From NCBI GenBank assembly GCA_964058845.1, contig CAXKVR010000154.1:96904-160903 (forward strand): 64,000 bases of DNA. Direction: 5' to 3'. The translations under genes and the position numbers were made by a program. Positions 1 to 10,937 of this stretch are shown in pieces (position 1 is the first letter of the stretch; the number at the start of each line of letters is the position of its first letter). The notes under the pieces are model-generated. The model saw nothing but the letters and a program-made list of their open reading frames with translations, searched no databases and was not told the DNA's origin. This stretch comes from Carex sylvatica (Eukaryota; Streptophyta; Magnoliopsida; Poales; Cyperaceae).

Positions 1-730
1 CAAAGCACTGCAGATGGGTGTCAGATAAAGAGTCCAGCTAGGTGGAACGTCTGTAGGTGTCAGTAACCCTACAGACGAGGGTCAGATAAAAAGGGTCTAG
101 CTCGGTGGAACATCTGTAGGTGCTAATAGCCTTATTAAAATGAGTTAAGCATGTTATGTTCTCGTTCGAACTTCATTTTAGAAATTCCATTAGTTGCATT
201 TCATTTTATTATCTGTTGTCAAGCATATGCATTCATTTATATATTGTGATAGAATTGTGAAAGTTATTTCGTATGGATTTTATTTTGTGAAAATAGAGTC
301 TGATTGCAAGTCCAATAACCTGATTGTGACAAATTCGCACTGAGAATGAAATTCTCACCCCCACCCTTTGGGTACTTTTACAGGTTTTGGGGTGACTGGG
401 TTTGGGGAGGCACACGAGTAGTAGGCCCCCGGTATATGTCACATTTACCATAGTCATTATTTTTGTTATTTGACTAGAGATGTGTATAGTTATATGTACT
501 GATTTTGTTGTATAGCTCTTTATGTCATACCTGATGGTTGGTATCCATAGGAGATACCTTTGATATGTTATACTTGTACCAGTCTCGTGTACTTGGATTA
601 TTATATATGACTTATTTTATATATTTTTGTCGTGTATTTCTGAGTGTATATTGAACTGCCTTGTAAGTATACATGGAGTTGTATGCTTACGGCGGGGGAC
701 TGTTGCGACCCGTGACCGCGAGGTGTGACA
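1..730 (+). repeat. Possible truncated LTR end
   Basis: No gene is seen here. Positions 1-130 hold two imperfect tandem copies, about 67 bp apart, of a unit containing 'gtcagataaa' and 'ctgtaggtg'. The block ends in GC-richer sequence closing with 'gaggtgtgaca' at 720-730, after which the DNA becomes strongly AT-rich. A terminal '...TGTGACA' resembles the end of some plant Ty3/gypsy LTRs (family knowledge). No primer site, polypurine tract or gag-pol remnant was found, so the LTR reading is tentative. Confidence 0.25.
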
Positions 731-784
731 CTTTTAAACCGGGATCACTAACTGAGAATCTAAGTATTTTTATTTTTTTCCAAT

Positions 785-1180
785 AACACATAAAGAAATA
801 TATTAATTTCCTTACAACCGCAAAAAATCCGGCATGAAAAATGTTGATTCGAATTATTTGTAACAGTCTTTCTAATAAATTAAATTATATAGTATTTCAT
901 CTATTTTAAAAAAAAAAATTAAATATTTCTAATATTTTAATATAATAAATAAATAAATTATCAATATTTCTATTTAAATAAAAAAACTGAAAAAATGAAA
1001 AACCGCAATAAATATTTGCAGTTTTTTTTTTTTTTTTTAAAACACTGTTTTTGAATTGTAAAACCGTCAAAAAATTTTGCGGTTTTTGCTTCTTCTTTTT
1101 TAAACGTGGTTTTGGAATTATAAAACCGCAAATTTTTTTTGCGGTTTTAGGCCTTGAAACCACAAAAAAAAATTGCGATT
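785..1180. repeat. Inverted AAACCGCAA/TTGCGGTTT motif cluster (CACTA-like subterminal repeats)
   Basis: The motif 'aaccgcaa' and its complement 'ttgcggttt' recur several times in both orientations, separated by A or T runs, for example near 817, 1002, 1077, 1124 and 1139. Some pairs are close enough to form small hairpins. Repeated subterminal motifs of this kind are typical of plant CACTA transposon ends, but no CACTA terminus or 3-bp duplication was identified. The lysine-rich open frame on the minus strand across 906-1307 is a by-product of the A/T runs. Confidence 0.35.
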
Positions 1181-1300
1181 TGAGTACTTTTCGAAATCCA
1201 GTGTCAAACTGATTATTTTTTAAAATTTCAATTTTTTTGGATATTAATAAAAAAATCGGGATTAGACGTGTACCTAAAATCAGTATTCCAAATTCAATAT

Positions 1301-4155
1301 CCAACAAAACATGTTGGAAACGTTGGACGTGTACCTATCAATTTTTTTCACTTAAATATTTTTTCATCTATATTTGAAAAAAAAAATTATCCATAAAAAG
1401 TTCACTCTCTGATTTAACCTATAAAATTTCAAACTTCATTAATATATTGTAATGGAAAATGTTTCAAATTGAAATGTCAACTCGTACTTTCATCGACATA
1501 AGCCAATCTTTACGTAATGAAAATATTTCAATTTAATAGTAGAAGAAAAAAAGGCATAAAATATAAACTTTGAATAATATATTTCAAATATAGCTTAATT
1601 ATTTATTTCAAATATAATATAATCATTAACTGAGTACAAAGTTTATGAAAAGTGGAATGTAAATATGAAAAATATCCAATTTACGATGTTTAAAAAGATC
1701 GTCTCAAACAAGAGATTTTTGTATTTCAACGGGATATAATATTAAAAAAACTAAATCAACACATTAATATTAATGAAGAAAGATATTGCATTATCTGAAA
1801 AACAACTAAATAAATATATAATCGTCCACCAACTAAAAGAATTGACTAATGTTGTGTTAATAACAATCAGTATAACTGATATGTGAATATCAGCTGCCAT
1901 ATTTATGTTATAAATGCCCTCCGTATCAAATTCGAATAACTGATATGTGAATAACAAGGATATTACAACCGGATGAATTTTTTTTCTGAGACCTATTGGT
2001 AACTATGTGTTTTTGCCACTAAATCAAATGTTAGTTATTTATTGGCACACTTATTAGTGTCGTGTTGTTGCTTTTGTGAATGTTATTGCTACTAATATTT
2101 GCATTTGTTGGCACACTGTTTAGTGCCTTTTTTTATTTGTTTTAGAATTGGGTGTACTTGAGTTTATGCCTGGATCGATGATGTTAAAAATAAAATAGTT
2201 GAAACTTTGATACTGCTTTTGGATGGATCAGAGTTCAGTATCAAATTGATGATGCTAGGTGTGTTCGTGAGACCTATTGGTAATATATTTTTTTTTTCTG
2301 AGGCAGTTAAGCTTTTTCTTTTCTTTTGCTTTATTTGTAAGACTATTTTTTATATTAATGGACGAGTATTTATATATCTCCTTTTAAAAAAAAAAAAAAT
2401 ACATTCACTTTTGTAATTAGAGACTTTTGAGTAAAGATGCTAAGTCCTCGTATCTCTAATAGTGTTAAACAATTTAATAACTCGTATTATATAATTCGCT
2501 GTGCATGTTGTCTCTAACATATCTGCACGGTGTCATAAACTCGTATGACATATCGACCAATGACCTTGGAGGTGTGACCAGTTTGTATCTGTATTATGTT
2601 GACAATCTGGAACAATTGGTTTCCAGTTGATCAAGGTTAGCGTCTAGCAACACGCATTGACTATCCAATTATATAGACGATATGTATCCAGACAGTATCG
2701 TAGATCCAATATAGACAGTACATAACACTGCCTGTGTTGTTTCCAATATCTCATGATTATTCAGTGATGAACGCGAGATAAGATGTTTGTCATTCCCGCT
2801 GTATCATTGATTATGTTTCTTGACACGTGAGTATTATATTATAATACCTTATTGTAGCTAGTCAATCAGAATGTGCACATATAATATAATCTCTATCAAG
2901 GAGCCCAGGAATATCATAGCTGACTGCATACACCAGGATCCATACAAGGAATATTTAGTCCTGTTGACATATGCGTCATACCCAACGTAAGTATTGTACA
3001 CAGAGAGCGTTGGACATAAATCACTAATGCACATTCCTTAAGCATTCATACCATATATCTCATATTTAAGATAACAATCCCGTGAACCATCAATGACAAA
3101 AATACAAAATTCACAGTGATATTCACTCATGGTCAAATCCGATGTCATATAGACATTTATATGCATCTGTGATATTGAACTGGCAGCAAATCCGAGTTGA
3201 TCCGTAAGCTTAAATCACAACATTTAATCGTCACATTAGCCTCGAATGCAATCAGTGTTCCTTGCTAATTACTTTGGCTAGAAATACTTTAAAGTTCATT
3301 ACTTTTATAGTGTGGTTGCCACCCAATCTAAAATCGTAGATAAACCACAAGTAATATAACTTCTAGACAAGAAATTGACTCTCGTCAACCATTCTATGAT
3401 CCATATCAAAAAGTAACATTAAGTTTGCTCTAGGACACTAATCCCTTTCACTATATGTAATGCCGGTTAATTAAAGTGGTAGATCGAATGTATTATTATT
3501 AATTTAATTCCTGACATTTTGTAGGTATTATCATTTCCTTATTTTGTTTAGAGTTTAGGGTTTAAGGTTTACATAATGTTGAAAGCAATTAATTACTAAT
3601 AAATGTGGGGTTTTACTCATACCTAATTTAAAGTTGTGTTATGAATTGGATTATTTGAAGTTATGTGAATAGAAGATGCTGACTTTAATCGGGGAGAATA
3701 GAAATCTGAACCTATTAATGATGATCCTACAAGTAGTTGTTTATTATATGTTTTATTAAAATCACTTCATGTGAAAAATATTTGACATTATAGTTTGAAG
3801 ATTTAATTAATAAAAAGATCGTTCAATTCTTATTAGCATGATTATATAAAGTTGTGACTCTTATACCCTTTGGTTTTGATCCAGGTGATTGAGATGGCCT
3901 TATATGGCTTTTTTTTTATCGCAATTTATTTATTTATTTTATTTTTTGCCAAAAGTTATGGACAAAAATCAAGAGGATGACATGGTACCTGTTACTTGTA
4001 ATTATTATTGTTGATTTTGGATTTTTTTTAATATTTGGCTTCTTATGTGCTTAATTGCACAACTGATAACAAATTTGTATGTCTGCTTATGGTCTATCGA
4101 CCGATTTTTTTTATTCATAGATTAAAAAAATAAAAATAAATAAATCCGCAGCATA
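1301..4155. other. Gene-free AT-rich stretch
   Basis: No conserved coding sequence was recognised. The part from about 2420 to 3480 has more even base composition than its surroundings and no long open frame. It may be the non-coding part of an old retroelement, but I saw no diagnostic terminus. A 16-bp string 'tgagacctattggtaa' occurs twice, near 1987 and 2269. Confidence 0.4.
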
Positions 4156-4163
4156 CACCTCAG

Positions 4164-4739
4164 TAGTGTATTGAAAAGACCTGTCCGGTTCAAACCCGAA
4201 CCGTAGATCAGACCCGTACCTGGACCGGCTCGAACCATGTTGGACCCTCGAACCGAATCAAACTAACCCAAGGGACGGGTCTAGCAAGAATTTGGACCGA
4301 ATTTTTCCACTAGACCCCCCAAACCAGTCCCACACTAATCCGCCTAGATCTAGACCAGACCAAACTTGAACCGGACCGTGAAGAATCAGAGCAGCCTAAA
4401 CTACTAGTTTCAGCTTATGTTCTTGGACGAAATAGGGCTGTTCCCGGCCGAAATACAGTAGTTCTGCAAAGCTCAAAACAAACTGTTTCGGTCAGGAACA
4501 GATGTCGAAACTAATATTTTGTTGCTGTCTTTATTAAAAAAAAAGGCTTGGACCTGATTCGGACTCAACCGTAGACCGGCTCGTGTGAATTTGGACCATA
4601 AATCTAGCACGTATTTGGACTAACTCCTCTAAATTAGACCCGTCGGACCCAGACCGTACTAACCCGTAGACCCGTCGAACACTCGGATCGGCCGGGTCCG
4701 GACTGGACTGACCTGACCCGACCCGTTTCCAATTCACTA
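4164..4739. mobile_element. Non-autonomous hAT-like element with 8-bp TSD
   Basis: The block is rich in degenerate 'gacccg'/'cggacc' repeats in both orientations, unlike the flanks. It begins TAGTGTATTGAAA and ends in the complement TTTCCAATTCACTA. It is flanked on both sides by the exact 8-bp direct repeat 'cacctcag' (4156-4163 and 4740-4747). Eight-bp duplications with short TIRs beginning TAG are characteristic of the hAT superfamily (established knowledge). At 576 bp and without a transposase frame it must be non-autonomous. Confidence 0.8.
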
Positions 4740-4749
4740 CACCTCAGTA

Positions 4750-6365
4750 CAATTGGGTGCTTGTGACCGTTAGGATTTGTTTGGTGAATCCGTATCACCC
4801 AGGTACGTGAGGTGCAATTGATAAATTCTGACTGTTCTTTTAACTTGGTACGGATTTCAAAACAAATTTCTTTATTGTCTCAATAGATATCAGATTGCAT
4901 TTGACTCGACTGAAATTAATCTGGCTAATGATTTGGATTTTTTAAGAGATACAAAAATATTTAATGATCTTTTTGCCTTATATGATCTGGATCATCATTT
5001 TTTTTTAATCGGTATTATCTGTGGATAAATTATGCCCATTAAAAAATATAGCAAAGGCTTCCTTTTCAAAAGATTTGTTTGGCATTGGAAATCTTAAAAT
5101 GCATTCACCGGACAGCTGTCCAAATAAAAAAATGCCAATGAAAGAGCTAGGCTTGGGTGGTTTTAACTTTTTCCTTGGCAGTCCCTGCCAAGCTTTCAAA
5201 AAAAAACTTTTATTCGTCAGTAATACGTGCCAAGAAAAACATACAAATATATGAACAAATGAAATAATATATTTGAAATATAGATAACGAGCGAGGTTGT
5301 GGTACTATGCAAAGTGCACGTCAGTATGTAATATGGATTCATATTTTTATACTTAAAATTTAAATAATAAATTTAAGCTGTTTAATATAATATTTGTATA
5401 GAAATTATCTGTATTCGTCATTATCCGTATCCGTATCTGTATCTACTTTTATGAAATTATCTGTATTTGTTTCCGCTATTATTTCACCATATGTAAAAAT
5501 ATCCATATCTGTATTCGTAATTATCCGTATCCGTTTAATCCGAATTTAGATAATCTTCAAATACAGAGCAAATACGGAGCAAATTATTCGTATCCATGTA
5601 CACCCCTATATATTATGGCCAGTCGCTAAAGAATTATGAAAGAAATTAAAAGGCAAATATTTTAGACAACTGTCGTCTAAAATATAAATTTGACAGACTG
5701 GAATTATTTAATAACTAAACTGTGTGACTGGGATATCTCATTATCTCTTCATAGCAAAAATTACATTTTATATTTACTGTGAGTCTTGAATTTTTTTTTT
5801 TTAAATAATCCAACTATTTAATATTCACAATAAATTTTTTCATTTAAATTTTAAATTTGCAATCTAATTTGAGAGCATTATCTTTGTTACTAAATTAAAG
5901 ACTGATTCTTGACACATTATTATCGTTAATAAAAACAAATATCTCGTCAACGAGCTGAGTCAAATCATCCAATCAAGCTAAAGATTAAATTCGACTTGTG
6001 TTAGAATGAACTGAGCCAACTCGTTAATAATTTGTTCGTGTTGTAAACTGCGCATAAATAAAATTATTATCGAATTTGATGTTACGAGTCGCTTATAGAC
6101 TGAGCAAATTTTTTTTTTTTTTTTTTATAAAAACTTCATCCTTTCATGTTAAGTACAAAAATTATAGTAAAAAAGTCAGACAAATAACTACATGTTTTCT
6201 AAACAATGAGCTAAAAACGAGTCAAACCAGTTCAAACTAAACTAAATCAAAGTTGAACTCGCTAGTGAAAAATCAAATCTGAATCTAACAAATTAATTAC
6301 ACTTTTTCCAAACCAATTTGATAACTTAGATCAGATCAAACAAGCTAAATTATAAAACCCCTTTT
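4750..6365. other. Gene-free stretch with degenerate transposon pieces
   Basis: No gene was recognised. Positions 5290-5350 resemble one end of the palindromic 29.1-kb element ('ggtactatgca'). Positions 5400-5615 are a run of 'atccgtat'-like units closing with 'tacacccct', which resembles a hAT-type TIR. Positions 5940-6310 carry scattered 'gagct'/'ctcgtt' motifs, as in another degenerate hAT-like repeat. None has a clear duplication. Confidence 0.4.
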
Positions 6366-6374
6366 GAACTGATC

Positions 6375-6492
6375 TCGTTCTCGGACCGTCCGATCAAAAT
6401 GTGCACAAATATTGAATAATTTATGTACATTTCATTTCAGATCAAATTAATCCGAATTCTAATTGAACGGTCCTGATCTAAATAGAAACATT
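6375..6492. repeat. Short MITE, 'ggaccgtc' family (copy 1)
   Basis: An imperfect palindrome with inward-facing 'cggaccgtccgatcaaaa' on the left and 'aattgaacggtcc' then 'aatagaaac' on the right. It shares terminal motifs and length (about 120 bp) with copies near 15053 and 36015. All three are followed by a 'tgttacctcag'-type sequence, so the family may be longer than the palindrome alone. The superfamily was not determined. Confidence 0.5.
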
Positions 6493-6529
6493 ATGTTACC
6501 TCAGAGGATGTGAACTCTACACTTTAGCC

Positions 6530-6757
6530 TCCAGCTTCCAGGCGGCTCCGTATTCTCTGCATTAACTCAAAAGAGTATTTTTTGAATTAACGTATCTCAG
6601 TCATCTAATTTTAAATGGAGCTAATCCAGTCATATATTATAATTTAATATTGTAATTCAGAGATCCTTTAATATTAATGTAAATCTAATTCGTACGGATC
6701 AGATCGGAGAGTCAAGATATATTAACTCAAAAGATTAGTTACGAATTCAAGGCGTTA
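6530..6757. repeat. MITE, 'ctgcattaactc' family (copy 1)
   Basis: The internal sequence matches positions 62950-63185 over most of its length, including 'tctgcattaactc', 'catctaattttaa', 'tttaatattaatgt' and a closing 'attaactcaaaa'. The outer parts are roughly inverted copies of each other. There is no coding capacity. This is one of at least two copies in the window; the superfamily is unknown. Confidence 0.5.
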
Positions 6758-6768
6758 CCACTTACGTC

Positions 6769-7425
6769 TAGAGGTTTGACAGTGCCCGCCCAGGTATATC
6801 CGAACTCAGTCCGCCCGTGCCCGATACCCGGGGTACCTGTACCCGAGCCCGGATATAGGCAGGTAAACGAGTACGGGTATGAGACGGGCCGGACTCTATT
6901 TTTTCAAAAAAAACCCGCTCTTACCCGTGCCCGACCTTACCCGTGTCTGTCCTTACCCGTGCCCGAACCCGATTACCCATGTACCCTTATCCTTTTACCC
7001 GTGTACTCTATGCCCGTTTACCCGATTTTTTTTTTAAAATTTAAAATTTTAAAATCCCCCCCCCCCCCCCCACCCGGTCGGTTCATATCAACCCGGGTCC
7101 GGACCGATCAAATCAAACCCGGACCGGCCGGACCCACCCGTCTTCTTAAATTAATTTTATGTATATATATATACACTATTTCATATCAAACTATTCAGAT
7201 TTAAAAAGTCGAACTATAAACATGTAAAAAGAAAAGAAAAAAAACCAAAAAAAAAAAACCGGACCGCCCGTACCCAGAGTATCCGTACCCATGAACCCGA
7301 GACGGGTACGAGTATGAAACGGATAGGGTAGAGTTTTTGAAAAAAAAAACCGTCTACCCGTGTCCATCGTACCCGAGTATCCGTCTCCCCGTGCCCGGCC
7401 CGAGGTACCCGATTTTAATACACTA
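6769..7425. mobile_element. Non-autonomous hAT-like element rich in 'acccgtgcccg'
   Basis: This is built from degenerate 'acccgt'/'gcccg' units in both orientations, with a 16-base C run at 7056-7071. It starts TAGAGGTTTGACA and ends TTTTAATACACTA. It is flanked by 'cttacgtc' (6761-6768) and 'cttacgcc' (7426-7433), an 8-bp repeat with one mismatch. The layout matches the element at 4164-4739, suggesting the same broad hAT-like type. The plus-strand open frame here (6776-7204) is proline/arginine-rich repeat translation, not a gene. Confidence 0.65.
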
Positions 7426-7548
7426 CTTACGCCTTACAGTTACAGGTTGCTTTTTCTTGCCTCATATACTTTTCATCTTGACTCGACAAAGGACCATTAA
7501 AAAGTACCAAGCAAGAAAACATACACAAACGTACCAAACTCTCCTCTC

Positions 7549-7841
7549 TCTTTCACCTCAAAAAAACAAAAAAAAACTCTCCTCTCTCTCTTTCTCTCCC
7601 TCCAAAAAGAAGTCGAGAAAGTAACACCACTTGTCGTACTGTGCCACATTCAAATAATCAAAATATATCACTGGAGGAAACGCCGAAACGCTGATTCCTC
7701 GCTCTCTTTTTCCGTTCCTCTCTCTCTCTCTAATTCTATTCTCTCTTTGAAGCAAAAACCCAAACACCTGTCGTGCTTTCCAAAACAGAGGTCAGAGGGC
7801 AGGTACACCCAAACTAAAACCCTAATAACGCTCCACTGTCA
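7549..7841 (+). promoter_or_regulatory. CT-rich leader of the PP2C gene
   Basis: Repeated 'ctctct' tracts (about 7539-7605 and 7700-7750) lie directly upstream of the PP2C start codon. Pyrimidine-rich tracts are common around plant transcription starts and in 5' UTRs. The same kind of tract precedes the two MO25 first exons and NDUFV1 in this window. The transcription start itself cannot be placed. Confidence 0.5.
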
Positions 7842-10800
7842 ATGGGCTGTGTCAATGGCAAGTGCTGTTTACGCCGGCGTCGTCGCGGGTCCCACTCTCA
7901 GAACCCCTCCTCATCCCGCCACGTCAACTCCTCCCGTTGCCAGATCATCACAGACCCCACCACTCTGGGCTCCACCCAAGTCCCTTCTCACGGTCTTGTT
8001 CTACAATACTCCGCTCTCTCCCATAGGGGCCACTATCCTGATTCGCCAGAGAGAGAGAATCAAGACTCGTTCATAATCAAAGTCCAACTCCTGTCGAACC
8101 CAAATTTGCATCTGTTTGGAGTTTTTGATGGCCATGGTGCGCATGGTACCCAGTGTGCAAGGTTTGATCGACTTTTTCATTGATTTTTGTTGTTTATTTA
8201 ACAGACTGATAGGTTAATTTTGTTTAGTTGAGTAATCTCACAATTTTTATTTGGGGTCTGGAAATCAGATGTATATAATGACAGTTGCCTTCTGTGGCGA
8301 CTCTGTTTTAGATGCATAAAGAGAAAGGCAATCAATGTTGCTACCTATACCAAGTAGTAGATTCAATTCATTGTAACTAAATCAATTTAAGTATCAGGAG
8401 TACATAAATTTTGAATGGAATTGAAGTTTTCTTTCCATTTGAGAACTTTCTGAATTAGGTCCGTGTCAAAATCTACTTGAATTATTTAGGTTTGTGCGAG
8501 ACCGGCTACCTGAGGTCCTATGTGCTGACCCTGCTGCCTTACAAGCGGACCCCGCAAAGTCATTCCACGAAGCTTTCCTCACAGTGAATTTAGAACTCCA
8601 TAACAATCCTGATATAGATGATTCGATGAGTGGGACCACTGCCATAGTGGTGTTGGTGTATGGGGACATGCTTTACGTGGCAAATGTGGGTGACTCCCGT
8701 GCGGTCGCTGGTGTTTTGAGAGGAGACGAGTCAGTTTTGGCCGAGGACCTGTCCAGTGATCAGACTCCATTTAGGTAAGCTGTAGTTATATACACATATT
8801 ATGTGGGGAACAAACACGAGATCAGTGTTGGTTCATCTCCAGGCACTTTTTGGAATTTTTTCTTTTGTTTAAATTTCTGTTTGGCCTCATCAAACGTCAA
8901 ATTAGGCAAAACCAATCATTTAAATAGTCTTGAGTAGGTAAGGAAAAATTGGAATGTTGGTTTTGAGTGCTTTCCGTTTGGAACATATTTTTAGAGAAGA
9001 TGAGAAAGAGAGGGTGAAGAAATGTGGGGCCCGCGTCCTAACAGCTGGACAGGTTGAGGCAGTGATGGCGGCAGCTATAGACGGATCCCCCATTCCAGAG
9101 GTAGAGGCAAATGAAGGTGGGAGTTCTGAGCCTGACGAGGGGGACCCTCCAAGGCTTTGGGTACGGGATGGAATGTACCCTGGTACCGCCTTCACTAGGA
9201 GCGTAGGAGATTTGACGGCTGAAGGGATCGGTGTGGTAGCGGATCCTGAGGTGCGTGTGGTCAGGATCTCTCCTTCTCATCTTTTTTTCGTGCTGGCAAG
9301 TGATGGAGTCTTCGAATTTTTGTCAAGCCAGGCTGTTGTTGATATGGTAGTAATTATCAGTCTAATTGACTGCTTTTATGTGTTTACTTCAGTGTGGCTA
9401 GTGCCCTAAGCCTTTACTTTTTGGTTCAATTGATTTTCTTTCCATAATTATATATATGTTAATTGTCACAGAGATCTTGAGGGCAGAATTGTCAAGTGAT
9501 GGGACTAAGGGGGCCATGCTGAATCTCTCAAAAAAAATAAAATAAAAACATAATCTTGTTTAATTTTTTTTGGCCTTTTGCTCTTCGGTAGTTCGGTATA
9601 CAAATTCTTGTCAAGTATCAATAACTTTCGACTAAAATTAGCACACATGGAAGACACTTAGAAAAAGCATCTCAAATAAAAATAGTAAAGCAAAAAGCAA
9701 AGAATAAATGAAATTAAATGGATGGGCACAGGTAGGTAGACAGCTGTGCTGTGTACTTGCATTTGTACCCCACTGCTTTGGTGGTTCATTTTTTTTTTTC
9801 TTGCTTAATTTAACAGCCTTGTTAACAGCATTTGTTTATTTGATCTAGGTGTCAAAATTTTCTGATCCGAGAGAAGCATGCACAGAGATTGTTTCAGAAT
9901 CATACCGGCTTTGGTTGGAGCACGAATCAAGAACAGATGATATAACAATAATAGTTGTGCATATCCAAGACTTGTCAGAAGTATGTCTTCTTCTATGTTG
10001 CTAAATAATTTGGGGAAATTCATATTTGTTATTTCATATTTACCAGTTACCTAATGAGTAATTTACCCCCAATTATAACTGTTAAACCTTCTTAATTCCT
10101 GCATCTCTTTCATGGTGGCTTAGTTTTGATCGAGCCTCATCAAACTATCTTTAGTTTTGCAACAAACTCCCAGTGGCTTCTGTTGACCTAATTTCTAATT
10201 TTCAAACCACATTTATCATGATTTAACATGCTGTTTCTGTTGGTATGCATTTTTATTGGTATGGAAATGTTCTTGTTTTCAGGCGTGTCTGCACACACAC
10301 ACACACACACACACACATTAAGAATTTGTAAGGGTAGTCTTGAAAAGTTTTCCTTGACAAAATGTTTTAGCACGGAAACAGTTCTGTGAGCATCTGACCT
10401 TTCATGTAATTAAGAGAGACACTCTTGGAAAGGTAGTCTTATCATTTACACTCTTGGAAGGGTAGTCTGATCAGTTTATGGAAAATAATAGTAACCGGTT
10501 GTAGGATATAGTTTCCAAATTTGGTTATTCTTTCATATAATAAGAAAAGGGGGTGCTTCACTTACTTTTTGTAGGCGTAGACAATTAGACATGAAACTTA
10601 TTCATTAAGAATTTGTAAAAGTTGGTTAGTATGGTTTGGTGGTGAGACCCCTAGTACTTCGAAGAAAAATGAGGACAAAAGAGGAAAACATGAAGGACAT
10701 GTCTTCCCTGTTTTGTAGATTAAACAAAAAAAATTATTTAACAAACTTTAATGTGATCAGTCAGGTTCTTCTGAGAATCACCACCAAGTAATTCAGACGA

Positions 10801-10937
10801 AAATAACGGATGAGGGGTTTGCACTTCAGAAGATTCCGGAAGCTTCCATTGAGAAGGACTCTTGTTTGCCTTTGAGTGGTTTCCCGAAGGAACACAGCCT
10901 CTCAGGTGTCTCATCTCCGGCTGGCAACAAATTGTGA
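7842..10937 (+). CDS. Type 2C protein phosphatase, PP2C35-like (5 exons)
   Basis: Exons by splice sites and phase: 7842-8161, 8490-8774, 8995-9346, 9849-9980, 10761-10937; 421 aa. A Mg/Mn-dependent Ser/Thr phosphatase. Visible PP2C motifs: ENQD at 72-75, FDGHG at 95-99, SGTTA at 154-158, VANVGDSRA at 170-178, AFTRSVGD at 267-274, ASDGVFEF at 303-310 and RTDDI at 347-351. The metal-ligand aspartates (D96, D305, D350) are all present. The start MGCVNGKCC is a strong N-myristoylation/palmitoylation signal, so membrane attachment is inferred. From memory, the sequence closely follows Arabidopsis PP2C35 (At3g06270). Two differences are an acidic linker around 230-252 and a hydrophilic tail of about 58 residues encoded by the last exon. 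Substrate unknown. The family call is secure; the last exon is less certain because the tail is not conserved. Confidence 0.9.
10292..10316. repeat. (CA)n microsatellite in PP2C intron 4
   Basis: An uninterrupted dinucleotide repeat of about 12 units within the intron between exons 4 and 5 of the phosphatase gene. No function is evident. Confidence 0.9.

Noticed and set aside
906..1307. 133-codon open frame on the minus strand
   Set aside because: Its Lys/Phe-rich translation follows from A and T runs within the inverted-motif cluster. No family motif was seen.
2420..3480. Possible LTR-retrotransposon leader on the minus strand
   Set aside because: The base composition suggests an old element, but no LTR boundary, primer site or coding remnant supports naming it.
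6776..7204. 142-codon open frame with Pro/Arg/Tyr-rich repeats
   Set aside because: It lies wholly within the hAT-like element and is a translation of degenerate 'acccgt' repeats and a C run.
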